DNA of 64,000 nt from Acidovorax soli (GTDB taxonomy: Bacteria; Pseudomonadota; Gammaproteobacteria; Burkholderiales; Burkholderiaceae_C): the NCBI RefSeq assembly GCF_014207955.1, contig NZ_JACHLK010000003.1:434001-498000 (forward strand). The letters are read 5' to 3'. Shown piece after piece: positions 31,629 through 41,032 of the stretch. The translations under genes were made by a program, and so were the position numbers. Position 1 is the stretch's first letter; each line of letters begins with the position of its first letter. The notes below the pieces were generated by a model. That model saw nothing but the letters and a program-made list of their open reading frames with translations. It was not told the origin of the DNA and made no database searches.

Positions 31629-32552
31629 ATGAACGAGCCATTGAATGAGCTGCGCGCGCTCGCCGCGCGCGCGGAGAACCGACGCACCGAGACAGGCATT
31701 CCGCGCGTTTTCATGGTGCAGGGAGCGATCCCCGAACACGAGCTTGCCGGGGTCTACGAGCCCATGGTCAACCTCATCCTGCGGGGAGGAAAATCCATGA
31801 CCGTAGGAGAGCAGACCCTGCACTACGACCCCGCCACCTACTTTGTGATGTCGGTCGACCTGCCTGCGGCAGGTGTGGTGAAGCCCGACGCCGACGGATC
31901 GCCTTATCTGGCCATCGCACTGACGCTGGACGCGTCCCTCCTGGTCGAGCTGCTTTCGGCACTGCCCCCTGGTACCGAGCATGCACCCCAGGACCGCGCG
32001 TTCTCCGTGGCCGCCATCACGCCCCCACTGCTGGACGCCTGGGTCCGAATGCTGAGGCTGCTGGACCAACCGCAGGATGTGCCGGCGCTGGCACCCGCCT
32101 ATGAGCGGGAAATACTCTACCGCGTGCTCCAGGGGCCGATGGGCTGGATGCTGCGCCACATCGCGACCCCCGACACCGCGCTGGCGCGGGTCAATCGAAT
32201 CATCCAGCGCATCCGGCGTGACTTCGCGTTGCCGCTGCCGATCGAGGAGCTTGCGAACGACGCTGCCATGAGCGTGTCGGCGTTTCATCGCCACTTCAAA
32301 GCGGTCACCACGCTCAGTCCATTGCAGTACCAAAAGCAGCTGCGCCTGTTGCAGGCGCGCAAGCTGCTGGTTGCCTCGGGCACGAGCGTTACCGCCGTGG
32401 CCCACGAGGTAGGCTATGAAAGCTCCACGCAATTCAGCCGTGAGTACGGCAGGGCGTTTGGCTTGCCACCCGCCAAGGATGCCGCGCGCATCGCGGCAAG
32501 CATGAAATCACGCGCACAAGCGCATGGGGACGAAAATGCCAACGCCCCTTGA
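31629..32552 (+). CDS. AraC-family regulator with AraC_N domain
   Basis: This encodes 307 residues. The N-terminal AraC_N part (about 15-165; VYEPMVNLILRGGKSMTVG) precedes two C-terminal HTH units (LPIEELANDAAMSVSAFHRH and VTAVAHEVGYESSTQFSREY). Such regulators usually control the divergent oxidoreductase gene, here the SDR. The start at ATG 31629 gives the family-typical N-terminus. Confidence 0.88.
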   Translation: MNEPLNELRALAARAENRRTETGIPRVFMVQGAIPEHELAGVYEPMVNLILRGGKSMTVGEQTLHYDPATYFVMSVDLPAAGVVKPDADGSPYLAIALTLDASLLVELLSALPPGTEHAPQDRAFSVAAITPPLLDAWVRMLRLLDQPQDVPALAPAYEREILYRVLQGPMGWMLRHIATPDTALARVNRIIQRIRRDFALPLPIEELANDAAMSVSAFHRHFKAVTTLSPLQYQKQLRLLQARKLLVASGTSVTAVAHEVGYESSTQFSREYGRAFGLPPAKDAARIAASMKSRAQAHGDENANAP

Positions 32553-32563
32553 AATCCGGAGCC

Positions 32564-33085
32564 TCAGCCCGCCGACTCCACCGGCTTGGCCGACAGCTTC
32601 TCCGACAGCAGATTCGCCGTATAGCGCAGCCGGTCGATGTCGGCCTCGGGCTGCAGGCCCCGGCTGAAGCAGCACAGCGTGCCATAGACCTTGCCGTCGG
32701 CCAGGCGCACGGGGGTGCTCAGGTGGGTGCCGATGGTAAAGCCGGGGTCGGGGGCCTTGCCGGATTGGACGTAGGGGGCAGCGTCTTCCATCTTCTCAGG
32801 CAGGCGGCCTTCCACGACGCGCTGGCACCAGCTTTCTTCCACGGGGTCGGACATGCCGGCCTCCAGCAAAGGGAAATCGGGTGCGTTGTCCACGGCCATG
32901 AAGGTGCGGCGGCCATCGGCGATCTGCGAGACGAAGGCCACATCCATGCCCAGGCGCTTGCGCAGCAGCTGCAGGACAGCCGGCACCACGGGTGGAAGTT
33001 CGTGGTCGGCGGAGTCGCTGGTGGCGACCAGCAGCTCGGTGATGGTGACGTCGAGGTCGTCAGGGTTGTAATCCAGCATGTGCAT
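32564..33085 (-). CDS. GAF-domain protein
   Basis: This encodes 173 residues that form essentially a single GAF domain (about 25-160): VPAVLQLLRKRLGMDVAFVS, DGRRTFMAVDN, HLSTPVRLADGKVYGTLCCF. No output domain is attached. It may sense a small molecule or redox state through a partner; the ligand is unknown. It is convergent with the AraC-type gene. Confidence 0.82.
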   Translation of the reverse strand: MHMLDYNPDDLDVTITELLVATSDSADHELPPVVPAVLQLLRKRLGMDVAFVSQIADGRRTFMAVDNAPDFPLLEAGMSDPVEESWCQRVVEGRLPEKMEDAAPYVQSGKAPDPGFTIGTHLSTPVRLADGKVYGTLCCFSRGLQPEADIDRLRYTANLLSEKLSAKPVESAG

Positions 33086-33235
33086 GCTCCGAAGTCTAAG
33101 CGCCCGGTATGAAGCCCTGGCTACAGAGGGTAAGCAGATGTGTGAATTTCATATCGAATTCACTGCAGGAAAGCAAGTTTTATTTGGCAGGGGTGCGGTG
33201 AACCCATGGCACCGCACTCCTCTCTACTGAGGAGC

Positions 33236-34480
33236 TCAGCCCGCCGTTGCCGCGGCGGCTGGCGAGGCCGCCGGCACCTTCAGCAACCCATCGGCCTTGA
33301 ACATCGCCCGAATGCCGCGCACGGCCTGGCGGATGCGGGCCTCGTTCTCGATGAGGGCGAAGCGCACGTACTCGTCGCCCTGGTCGCCGAAGCCGATGCC
33401 GGGCGACACGCAGACCTTGGCCTTGTCGAGCAGCTGGCGCGCGAATTCGAGCGAGCCCAGGGCGCGGTAGGGTTCGGGGATGCGGGCCCAGATGTACATG
33501 CTGGCCCGGGGGCAGTCCACGGCCCAACCCGACTCGGTGAGGCCCTTGTACAGCACATCGCGGCGGCGCTGGTACTGGGCGGCGATGTCCTTCACGCACT
33601 GCTGGTCGCCCTCCAGCGCGGCGATGGCCGCGACCTGCAGGGGCGTGAAGGTGCCGTAGTCGTGGTAGCTCTTGATGCGTGCGAGCGCGGCCACGAGGTC
33701 GGGGTTGCCCACCATGAAGCCCACGCGCCAGCCGGCCATGTTGTAGCTCTTGGAGAGGGTGAAGAACTCCACCGCCACATCCTTGGCACCGGGCACTTCC
33801 ATGATGCTCGGGGCCCGGTAGCCGTCGTACACGATGTCGGCATACGCCAGGTCGTGCACCACCAGAATGTCGTGCTTCTTGGCCAGGGCGATGACGCGTT
33901 CGAAGAACGACAGTTCCACGCACTGCGCGGTGGGGTTGCTGGGAAAGCCGAAGATCATCATCTTGGGCTTGGGGTAGCTGCCGCGGATGGCCTTTTCGAG
34001 CTCGGCAAAAAAGTCCACGTCGGGCGCCACGGGCACGCTGCGGATGTCGGCCCCGGCGATCACGGCGCCGTAGATGTGGATGGGGTAGCTCGGGTCGGGC
34101 ACGAGCACGGTGTCGCCGCGGTCCAGCGTGGCCAGCATCAGGTGGGCCAGGCCCTCCTTGGAGCCGATGGTGACGATGGCCTCGGTATCGGGGTTGATGT
34201 CCACCGCATAGCGCTCCTGGTACCAGTGGCTGATGGCACGGCGCAGGCGTGGAATGCCCTTGCTGGCAGAGTAGCCGTGGGTGTCAGGGCGCTGGGCCAC
34301 CTCGGTGAGCTTGGCCACGATGTGCGGCGGGGTCGCACCATCGGGGTTGCCCATGCTCATGTCGATGATGTCTTCGCCACGGCGGCGGGCGGCGAGTTTC
34401 AGCTCGGCCGTGATGTTGAAGACGTAGGGAGGAAGGCGATCGATGCGCGCAAAGCGGCGCTTGCCTGGAGAAGCAGACAT
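33236..34480 (-). CDS. alaC: Alanine transaminase, PLP-dependent class I/II aminotransferase
   Basis: This encodes 414 residues of fold-type I aminotransferases. [14 protein letters not shown] opens the domain, [10 protein letters not shown] is near the active site, [11 protein letters not shown] holds the PLP-pyridine Asp and Tyr, and [12 protein letters not shown] carries the PLP lysine. The C-terminal [20 protein letters not shown] contains the carboxylate-binding Arg. It is most similar in pattern to AlaC/YfdZ, which makes alanine from pyruvate and glutamate in the cytoplasm. Confidence 0.85.
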   Translation of the reverse strand: MSASPGKRRFARIDRLPPYVFNITAELKLAARRRGEDIIDMSMGNPDGATPPHIVAKLTEVAQRPDTHGYSASKGIPRLRRAISHWYQERYAVDINPDTEAIVTIGSKEGLAHLMLATLDRGDTVLVPDPSYPIHIYGAVIAGADIRSVPVAPDVDFFAELEKAIRGSYPKPKMMIFGFPSNPTAQCVELSFFERVIALAKKHDILVVHDLAYADIVYDGYRAPSIMEVPGAKDVAVEFFTLSKSYNMAGWRVGFMVGNPDLVAALARIKSYHDYGTFTPLQVAAIAALEGDQQCVKDIAAQYQRRRDVLYKGLTESGWAVDCPRASMYIWARIPEPYRALGSLEFARQLLDKAKVCVSPGIGFGDQGDEYVRFALIENEARIRQAVRGIRAMFKADGLLKVPAASPAAAATAG

Positions 34481-34614
34481 GCTGGTGAACTTTCACGTAA
34501 GCGCCCGGAACCGTCCGAGCGACGTGGCCAACAATGGGGTTGGCCCGCGTTCACTGTAACGCAGAAAGCGCGGGGCGTTCTGCAGAGGGCGGCGCTGTCG
34601 CGCCGCCGCTACGC

Positions 34615-35853
34615 TCAGGCCTTGTGCAAGGCCGCTGCAGCAGCGCGTGTCGTGGCGCGCTCCGACGACATCGACCACGCAAAGATGCCCACGCCGCAGA
34701 TGCCCAGCACCACGCCCACCCAGCCGGTGGACGTCCAGCCCAGGCCGGCCGCGATGGACACGCCGCCCAGCCACGCGCCCAGGGCATTGGCGGCATTGAA
34801 GGCCGAGTGGTTGAGCGCGGCGGCCAGGGTCTGGGCATCGCCGGCCACGTCCATCAGGCGGATCTGCAGCGCCGGGCCGATGGCGACCAGTGTGCCCAGG
34901 AAGAAGGTGGCCAGCGCCGCGCTGACGGGGTGGTGCGCGGCGGGCACAAACAGCGCCAGGGCCAGGATGGACCACAGCAGCACCTTGCCGATGGCAGGCA
35001 TGAGGGCCTTGTCGGCCATGCGCGAACCGACGATGTTGCCCGCCACCATGCCCAGGCCGAAGAGCGACAGCACAAAGGGCATGAGCGCCGGCGGCATGCC
35101 GGCCACTTCGAGCAGCGTGGGCTTGATGTAGCTGAACACCGCGAACATGCCGCCGAAGCCGATGGCGCCGATGCCCAGGGTGAACCACACCTGCTTGCGC
35201 GCCAGGGCGCCCAGCTCGCGCAGCGGGCTGGCACCGTGCGATGCCGGCATGTCGGGCACCCACAGGCGCACCATGACCACGGCGGCCACGGCAATGAGCC
35301 CCACGAAGACAAAGGCCGCGCGCCAGCCGAAGTATTCACCCAGCGCGGCCGCGATGGGCACGCCCACCAGGGTGGCGGTGGTCAGCCCCAGCATGACCCA
35401 GCCCACGGCGCGCGCGCGCCGCCCGGGTGGTGCCAGGGACGCGGCCACCAGGGCGGCCACGCCGAAGTAGGTGCCGTGCGGCAGGCCGGTGAACAGGCGC
35501 ATGGCGCTGAGCGACAGGTAGCCCGGCGCCACGGCCGATGCGAAATTGCCCAGCGCATACACCACCATCAGCGCCATGAGCAGCGCGCGCCGGCCCCAGT
35601 TGGCGCACAGCACGGCCAGCACCGGTGCGCCCACCACCACGCCCAGGGCGTAGGCGCTGATGACATGGCCAGCCTGCGGGATGCTCACACCGATATCGCG
35701 CGCCACTTCGGGCAGCAGGCCCATGATGACGAATTCGCCCGTGCCGATGGAAAAGCCGCCCACCCCCAGGGCCAGCACGGCGCGCACCAGGGTGCGGTCG
35801 TCGGTGGGGGTGTGGGCAATGGGCGACGGGGAGGACGGCAGGGGCGCGGTCAT
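34615..35853 (-). CDS. MFS transporter, DHA1 family (AraJ/YdhP-like)
   Basis: This encodes 412 residues with about 12 membrane segments. The N-terminal GGFSIGTGEFVIMGLLPEVA and ISAYALGVVVGAPVLAVLCA match the DHA1 AraJ/YdhP group of sugar or drug exporters. Start ATG 35853; a TTG 18 bp upstream is less likely. It is convergent with nothing and stands 134 bp from the aminotransferase gene. Substrate unknown. Confidence 0.85.
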   Translation of the reverse strand: MTAPLPSSPSPIAHTPTDDRTLVRAVLALGVGGFSIGTGEFVIMGLLPEVARDIGVSIPQAGHVISAYALGVVVGAPVLAVLCANWGRRALLMALMVVYALGNFASAVAPGYLSLSAMRLFTGLPHGTYFGVAALVAASLAPPGRRARAVGWVMLGLTTATLVGVPIAAALGEYFGWRAAFVFVGLIAVAAVVMVRLWVPDMPASHGASPLRELGALARKQVWFTLGIGAIGFGGMFAVFSYIKPTLLEVAGMPPALMPFVLSLFGLGMVAGNIVGSRMADKALMPAIGKVLLWSILALALFVPAAHHPVSAALATFFLGTLVAIGPALQIRLMDVAGDAQTLAAALNHSAFNAANALGAWLGGVSIAAGLGWTSTGWVGVVLGICGVGIFAWSMSSERATTRAAAAALHKA

Positions 35854-36057
35854 GGTGGCAACAGCAAACAACAGGGCAGCGCTGCACCGAACGCAATGGC
35901 GCGGCGCAGGAAACTCAGGAGGGGTTGGAGATGAAACGGAGTTACAGGGGTAAACCCGAATTCCGTAACCATAGCACGGCCCGGCAAAACGTGCTGGCGG
36001 CGCCTGCCGGCCCGGCCTGCTACGCTGGGGGTGTTTTCACCCGACCGAGGACAGCGC

Positions 36058-36783
36058 ATGACCGGACCGAGCATTTCCGACGAACTTGCCAGCACCGTGA
36101 AGGTGCTGGCCTTCGACATCTTTGGCACCGTGGTGGACTGGCACGGCAGCATCGTGCGCGAGATGCAGGCGCTGTACCCGGCCATCGACGGCGATGCCTT
36201 CGCCATCGCCTGGCGCAGCGGCTACCAGCCGGCCATGGCGCGCGTGATGCACGGCGAGCAAGGCTGGACGCGCATCGACGAACTGCACCGCAGCATCCTC
36301 GACGAGATCCTGCCGCGCTTTGGCCTCTCGCACCTGACCGAGGCCGAGCGCTGGCACCTGAACCGCGTGTGGCACCGGCTGGACCCGTGGGCCGACAGCG
36401 TGGCCGGGCTCACTCGGCTGAAGACGAAGTTCACCCTCACCACACTGTCCAACGGCAACATCGGCCTGCTCACCAACATGGCCAAGCGCGCGGGCCTGCC
36501 GTGGGACTGCATCCTGAGCGCCGAGGTCTTCAAGGCCTACAAGCCCCACCCCGACACCTACCTGGGCGTGGCCCGCACCTTCGACCTGGAACCCGCCCAG
36601 GTGGCCCTGGTGGCCGCCCACCACGACGACCTGGCGGCGGCGCGCGGCTGCGGGCTGCGCACCATGTATGTGGAACGGCCACTGGAATATGGAGCGGCGC
36701 ACCCCAAGGACATCTCGGCGCAGGCCGGCAATGACCTGCACAGCACGCGGCTGACGGACCTCGCAACCCAGCTGGGTTGCTGA
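36058..36783 (+). CDS. Haloacid dehalogenase type II (HAD superfamily)
   Basis: This encodes 241 residues. The motifs are in order: nucleophile D20 in AFDIFGTVVDWHG, Ser/Asn in TTLSNGNIGLL, Lys in FKAYKPHPDTYLG and the acidic loop VAAHHDDLAAARGCG. The length and the WHGSIVREMQ cap start fit L-2-haloacid dehalogenases, which release halide from 2-haloalkanoates. Many annotated members act on other phosphates or have unknown substrates. Start ATG 36058. Confidence 0.8.
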   Translation: MTGPSISDELASTVKVLAFDIFGTVVDWHGSIVREMQALYPAIDGDAFAIAWRSGYQPAMARVMHGEQGWTRIDELHRSILDEILPRFGLSHLTEAERWHLNRVWHRLDPWADSVAGLTRLKTKFTLTTLSNGNIGLLTNMAKRAGLPWDCILSAEVFKAYKPHPDTYLGVARTFDLEPAQVALVAAHHDDLAAARGCGLRTMYVERPLEYGAAHPKDISAQAGNDLHSTRLTDLATQLGC

Positions 36784-36787
36784 AAAC

Positions 36788-37876
36788 CTAGCGCGCCGCC
36801 ACCAGCAGCTGTACGAACATCTGCACCTTGGCGTGGCACTCGGGGCTGATGGAGGTGAACTCCAGGCCCGCCAGCCACTGCCCGCCTTCGGGCTTCAAGG
36901 TAATGACGCGCGCGTAGACGTCGGTGGCGCGGTACTCGACCAGGGTCAGGTCGAATTCGAGCTTGATCTCGCTGTGCAGCGCGAGCGGCTCGGTCATCTC
37001 GACCAGCAGGCCGTGGTAGCCGATGTCGCGGATGGCGGTGTGCACGATCTGCGGCACGATGATCTTGTCCTGGATGCGCTGGCACAGGCAAGGCAGGCGC
37101 GTGTCCACGCGGTGGCTGCGGCGAAACTCCTGGCGCGGCACCTTGAGCTTGCGCGAGGGAATCGCCACCAGCTCGCGCAGGCCCACGGGTTGCTGGCGCC
37201 CTTTGACGTAGACCTGCATGGGCGCCGATGCCGACACCAGCCCCCAGCAGCGCTGGTAGGTGGCTTCGCTGATGAGCACCTGGCCGCGCAGGCTGAAGGC
37301 CTCGATGCGCGAGGCGAGGTTGACCTCTTCGCCGATCACCGTGTATTCGGAATACACATCGGAGCCGAAGCGCCCGGCCATCACGTTGCCGGTGTTCACG
37401 CCAATGCCCAGGAAGACCTCGGGCAGGCGCTCGCGCATGTGGGCCAGGTTGAGGTCGCGCATGGCCATCTGCATCTCGACGGCGCACATCAGCGCACGGT
37501 CGACATCGTCCTCGCGCGCCACCGGCGCGCCGAACAGCACCATGATGGAGTCGCCCATGAACTTGTCGATGGCCCCCTGGTGCTTGAAAACCACCTCGCT
37601 GAGCACAGACAGGCAGCGGTTGAGCGCGGCGATCACCACGCCCGCAGGCAGCGCGGCCGAGAGCGCCGTGAAACCGCGCAGGTCGGCCAGCAGGATGGTG
37701 ACCTCGCGCGGGGCCGCCACCACGCTGTCGTCCGCGGGCACACCCTCGGGCCCGTCGGTGCCGCGCAGAATGGCGGCCATCTCGGCCGTAGCGGCTTCGC
37801 TGAGCGCGGCGCCCGTTTCGCGGGCAATCAAGGCTTGCAGGCGGCGCAGGGCATCGTGGTTGAATTCTTTGTGCAT
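36788..37876 (-). CDS. Class III adenylate/guanylate cyclase fused to a PilZ domain
   Basis: This encodes 362 residues. The class III cyclase domain (about 55-235) has metal ligand D65 in LLADLRGFTALS, purine-site K105 and metal D109 in DKFMGDSIMVLFG, and the transition-state Asn/Arg in VIGEEVNLASRIE, so it looks active. A C-terminal PilZ domain (about 255-362) follows, with RRSHR as the RxxxR motif and DIGYHG in place of DxSxxG. PilZ domains bind c-di-GMP, so the fusion could link c-di-GMP to cAMP/cGMP synthesis. Start ATG 37876. No transmembrane segments are seen. Confidence 0.85.
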   Translation of the reverse strand: MHKEFNHDALRRLQALIARETGAALSEAATAEMAAILRGTDGPEGVPADDSVVAAPREVTILLADLRGFTALSAALPAGVVIAALNRCLSVLSEVVFKHQGAIDKFMGDSIMVLFGAPVAREDDVDRALMCAVEMQMAMRDLNLAHMRERLPEVFLGIGVNTGNVMAGRFGSDVYSEYTVIGEEVNLASRIEAFSLRGQVLISEATYQRCWGLVSASAPMQVYVKGRQQPVGLRELVAIPSRKLKVPRQEFRRSHRVDTRLPCLCQRIQDKIIVPQIVHTAIRDIGYHGLLVEMTEPLALHSEIKLEFDLTLVEYRATDVYARVITLKPEGGQWLAGLEFTSISPECHAKVQMFVQLLVAAR

Positions 37877-38039
37877 GGGCAACGGGCGGGGTTCCACTGG
37901 GGGCCGGGCGCTACCGGGCGCGCGGCAGGCCACTCCAGCCAGAATAGGCGCGGCCCGCAGGCCGGTCAAGCCGCCCCCGGGAAAACAACCACAACAGGGG
38001 AAAGCGCCCTATGGACACAGGGCGCCCGCCGTGCTCGCG

Positions 38040-39050
38040 TCACCGCTCAGCGACGGTCCCTGGGGCCTGCTGCACCACCTGGTCGAGCATGCCGAAAGGC
38101 CCGGCGCCGCCCTGACCGTCCAGCGCCAACATGCGCACCCGCTCGCCAAAGCGCAGAAAGGGCGTGCGCGGCGCGCCCTGGGCCAGGGTTTCGATCATGC
38201 GGCGCTCGGCAATGCAGCACGAGCCCATGGCCGCGTCGGCATTGGAGACGGTACCCGAGCCGATGAGGGTGCCGGCCGACAACCGGCGCGTGCGTGCCGC
38301 GTGGGCGATGAGTTCGCCAAAGTGGAAGTGCATGGCGCCGCCGTGCGGGTGACCACACCAGGCGTCGTTGCGGTGCACCTGCAGCTGCAGGTGCACGCGG
38401 CCCTCGCGCCAGGCCGGCCCCAGTTCGTCGGGCGTGACGGCGATGGGCGCGAAGGCCGTGGAAGGCTTGGCCTGCAGAAAGCCGAAGCCGCTCTTCGCCT
38501 CGCGCGGGCCGAAGCTGCGCAGGCTCCAGTCGTTGAGCAGCACCACCAGGCGCACATGCTGCAAGGCCTGCTGCGGGCCCACACCCATGGGCGTATCGCC
38601 CAGCACCACGGCGAATTCGCCTTCATAGTCGATGCCATCGTCTTCGCTGGGCAGCGGCACGGGGTCGTGCGGCCCGAGGAAGTCGTCGGCCGCGCCCTGG
38701 TACATGAGGGGAATGGTCTCGAAATCGGCGATGGGCGGGGTTTTGAAGGCCCGCTCCATGAGCCGGCCATGGTTCAGAAAGGCCGAGCCGTCGAGCCACT
38801 GGAAGCTGCGCGGCAGCGGCGCCGCACACTGCTGAGGATCGAACGGCAGGGCCCCCACGCTGGCACGGGCGTCGGGAATGTCGAGGGCCTGCGACAGGCG
38901 CGCGAGGCCCGGCTGCACCGCGTCCCAGCGCTGCAGCGCATCGAGCATCGTGGCCGCCACGGGGCTGGCGTCCACACAGTGGCTGGCGTCGGCCGAGACG
39001 ACGACCAGGCGGCCATCCGGCTGGCCGTTCTTGAGGGTGGCGAGCTTCAT
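38040..39050 (-). CDS. Fumarylacetoacetate hydrolase family protein
   Basis: This encodes 336 residues, the length of the short bacterial FAH type. The N-terminal part starts MKLATLKNGQPDGRLVVVSA. The catalytic core has DYEGEFAVVLGD, VVLLNDWSLRSF and LIGSGTVSNADAAMGSCCIAE. It hydrolyses an acyl-carbon bond in a beta-diketo acid, such as fumarylacetoacetate, with Mg2+. It overlaps the upstream cyclase gene by 4 bp. Homogentisate-pathway partner genes are absent here, so another substrate is possible. Confidence 0.82.
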   Translation of the reverse strand: MKLATLKNGQPDGRLVVVSADASHCVDASPVAATMLDALQRWDAVQPGLARLSQALDIPDARASVGALPFDPQQCAAPLPRSFQWLDGSAFLNHGRLMERAFKTPPIADFETIPLMYQGAADDFLGPHDPVPLPSEDDGIDYEGEFAVVLGDTPMGVGPQQALQHVRLVVLLNDWSLRSFGPREAKSGFGFLQAKPSTAFAPIAVTPDELGPAWREGRVHLQLQVHRNDAWCGHPHGGAMHFHFGELIAHAARTRRLSAGTLIGSGTVSNADAAMGSCCIAERRMIETLAQGAPRTPFLRFGERVRMLALDGQGGAGPFGMLDQVVQQAPGTVAER

Positions 39051-39862
39051 GCCGCTTCCTTGTGCAGGGGGAGGACCGGATCGAAGATGGCGACCGCGCG
39101 CGTCCAGCCAGCTGACGCGCCGCGCACCTTGACCGGAAAGCACGCGATATAGAAGCCGCTCGCCGGCAGGGCTTCGAGGTTGTGCAGTTTTTCGAGGTGG
39201 CAATAGCCGATGTCGCGGCCGGCCTTGTGGCCTTCCCAGATCAGCGAGGCATCGCGGCTCTCGGCATAGCGCTCGGCGGTATAGGCAAACGGCGCATCCC
39301 AGCTCCAGGCATCGGTGCCGGTCAGGCGCACGCCGCGTTCCAGCAGGTACATGGTGGCCTCGTAGCCCATGCCGCAGCCGCTGCGGGTGTAGTGCGGCGT
39401 GCCGTAGGCGCTGCCGGCACGGGTGTTGACGACCACGATCTCCAGCGGCTGCAGGCGGTGGCCGATGCGTGCGAGCTCGGCCTCCACGTCGGCCGCCTGC
39501 ACCACATAGCCATCAGGCAGGTGGCGAAAATCAAGCTTCACACCGGGCTGGAAGCACCAGTTCAGGTCCACCTCGTCGATGGACAGGGCGCGCTGGCCGC
39601 CGTCCATGGTGGAGGCGAAGTGGTAGGGCGCATCGAGGTGCGTGCCGTTGTGGGTGTTGAGCTGCACGTCTTCAACGGCCCAGGATTCGCCATCGGGCAG
39701 GTCTTCCTTGCGCACGCCGGGGAAGAAGCGTGCCAGGTCGTCGAAGCTCATGTGGTGGTCGATGTAGCTGATGCGCGGGCCCAGGCCGGGCGGGTCGGAG
39801 ACGACATCGTTTTCAAGGTGCATCGAGATATCGACGATGCGGCGCGGGGATGCGATGGACAT
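39047..39862 (-). CDS. Cyclase family protein (kynurenine formamidase-like)
   Basis: This encodes 271 residues. The metal-site signature NTHNGTHLDAPYHF (HxGTHxDxPxH) is complete, and RAGSAYGTPHYTRSGCGMGY and TGTDAWSWD follow. The family includes kynurenine formamidase and cyclases acting on lactones or amides. It begins at ATG 39862, shortly after a TctC-type binding-protein gene, and its stop overlaps the FAH gene. The three-gene unit suggests uptake and ring-cleavage-product hydrolysis of an aromatic acid; the substrate is unknown. Confidence 0.82.
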   Translation of the reverse strand: MSIASPRRIVDISMHLENDVVSDPPGLGPRISYIDHHMSFDDLARFFPGVRKEDLPDGESWAVEDVQLNTHNGTHLDAPYHFASTMDGGQRALSIDEVDLNWCFQPGVKLDFRHLPDGYVVQAADVEAELARIGHRLQPLEIVVVNTRAGSAYGTPHYTRSGCGMGYEATMYLLERGVRLTGTDAWSWDAPFAYTAERYAESRDASLIWEGHKAGRDIGYCHLEKLHNLEALPASGFYIACFPVKVRGASAGWTRAVAIFDPVLPLHKEAA

Positions 39863-39876
39863 GGTGGAAGGCTTTC

Positions 39877-40860
39877 TCAGGATTCGGCGGTGAAACCGGT
39901 CTGCTTGATCAGGCCGCGCCACTGGTCGGCGTCGGCCTGCAGCATGCGGGCCAGCTCGGGGGCGCTGGAGGCGCGGATCTCCAGCCCGTACTGCTTGCCG
40001 AAGTCGACCACCTCGGGCTGGGTGAGCGCGGCCTGCAGCGCGTCGGAGGCGCGCTTGACCACCTCGGGCGCAGCCTTGCCGGGCAGGAAGAAGCCATACC
40101 ACTCGCTGACCTTGAGCGGATAGCCCAGCTCCTGCAGCGTGGGCACCTGGGGCAGGAACACCGAGCGCTTGCCCCCGGCAATGGCCAGCACGCGCAGCTT
40201 GCCGCTCTTGGTGTGCTGCAGGTAGTCGCCAATGGGGCCCCAGAACGCGGGCACCTGCCCGCCCAGCAGGTCCTGCACGCCGGGCACGGTGCCGCGGTAG
40301 GCAATGTGGCGCATGTCGAGCTGGGTGATCTGCGACAGCAGCACGCCCACCATGTGCGGCATGGAGCCTGCGCCGGGGCTGCCGTAGTTGGCGTTGTTGG
40401 GGTTGGCCTTGAACCAGGCCAGGAAGTCGGCCAGCGTGCGCACGCTGTCGGGCACGCCCGGGCCCACGGCCAGGCCATGGTCGGTGTGCGCGGCCACCGA
40501 GACGGCCGTGACGTCGGCCAGCCCGTAGCGCAGCTTGGGGTAGGTGTAGGGGTAGATGGACAGCATGGACGAGGGCGTGATGAGCAGGTTGGTGCCGTCG
40601 GCCGCGCTGTCGCGCAGCGTGAGGATGCCGATCTGCCCGCCCGCGCCGGGCTTGTTCTCGACCACCACGGCGCCCGCGTACTTGCCGCGCATGCGGTCGG
40701 CCACGCGCCGGGCCAGGGCATCGATGGGGCCGCCTGCGGGAAAGCCGATGAGGATGCGCGCCACGTCGGGCATGGCCGTGGCGGCCCGGGCCGCGAAGGC
40801 CCAGGTGGAAGGCAGCAGCGCTGCGGCGGAAAGCTGGGTGAAACAGCGGCGGGTGGTCAT
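39877..40860 (-). CDS. Bug/TctC tripartite tricarboxylate transporter binding protein
   Basis: This encodes 327 residues with a signal peptide (TTRRCFTQLSAAALLPSTWA then ARAA). The Bug fold is clear: ILIGFPAGGPIDALARRVAD, VVVENKPGAGGQIGILTLRD and ANYGSPGAGSMPHMVGVLLS. Bug proteins bind carboxylates in the periplasm; many lack adjacent TctA/B membrane subunits, as here. Start ATG 40860. It heads the FAH operon and is divergent from a TetR gene. Confidence 0.88.
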   Translation of the reverse strand: MTTRRCFTQLSAAALLPSTWAFAARAATAMPDVARILIGFPAGGPIDALARRVADRMRGKYAGAVVVENKPGAGGQIGILTLRDSAADGTNLLITPSSMLSIYPYTYPKLRYGLADVTAVSVAAHTDHGLAVGPGVPDSVRTLADFLAWFKANPNNANYGSPGAGSMPHMVGVLLSQITQLDMRHIAYRGTVPGVQDLLGGQVPAFWGPIGDYLQHTKSGKLRVLAIAGGKRSVFLPQVPTLQELGYPLKVSEWYGFFLPGKAAPEVVKRASDALQAALTQPEVVDFGKQYGLEIRASSAPELARMLQADADQWRGLIKQTGFTAES

Positions 40861-40953
40861 GGGGTTTGTCTCCTGCGGAATGGACTGCAATGGCGGCGGC
40901 AAAGGGGGCTGGTCGAAGGCTGCAGGTCTGTTGCCGCACGCCTTTGCAAAAAA

Positions 40954-41025
40954 TTATACGAACGTACAAAATCAATTTCACCAGGGTTTGTACGAGTGTT
41001 CAATTGTTTTGCACGAACGTATAAA
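40954..41025. promoter_or_regulatory. Three operator-like repeats between the TctC and TetR genes
   Basis: Three related 18-bp units occur: TTATACGAACGTACAAAA (40954-40971), TTTGTACGAGTGTTCAAT (40987-41004) and TTTGCACGAACGTATAAA (41008-41025). Each centres on a (T/C)ACGA(A/G)(C/T)GT core with A/T-rich flanks; the third lies 7 bp before the TetR start codon. They are the likely binding sites of the divergent TetR protein and cover both promoters. Confidence 0.65.
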
Positions 41026-41032
41026 TCGGATC

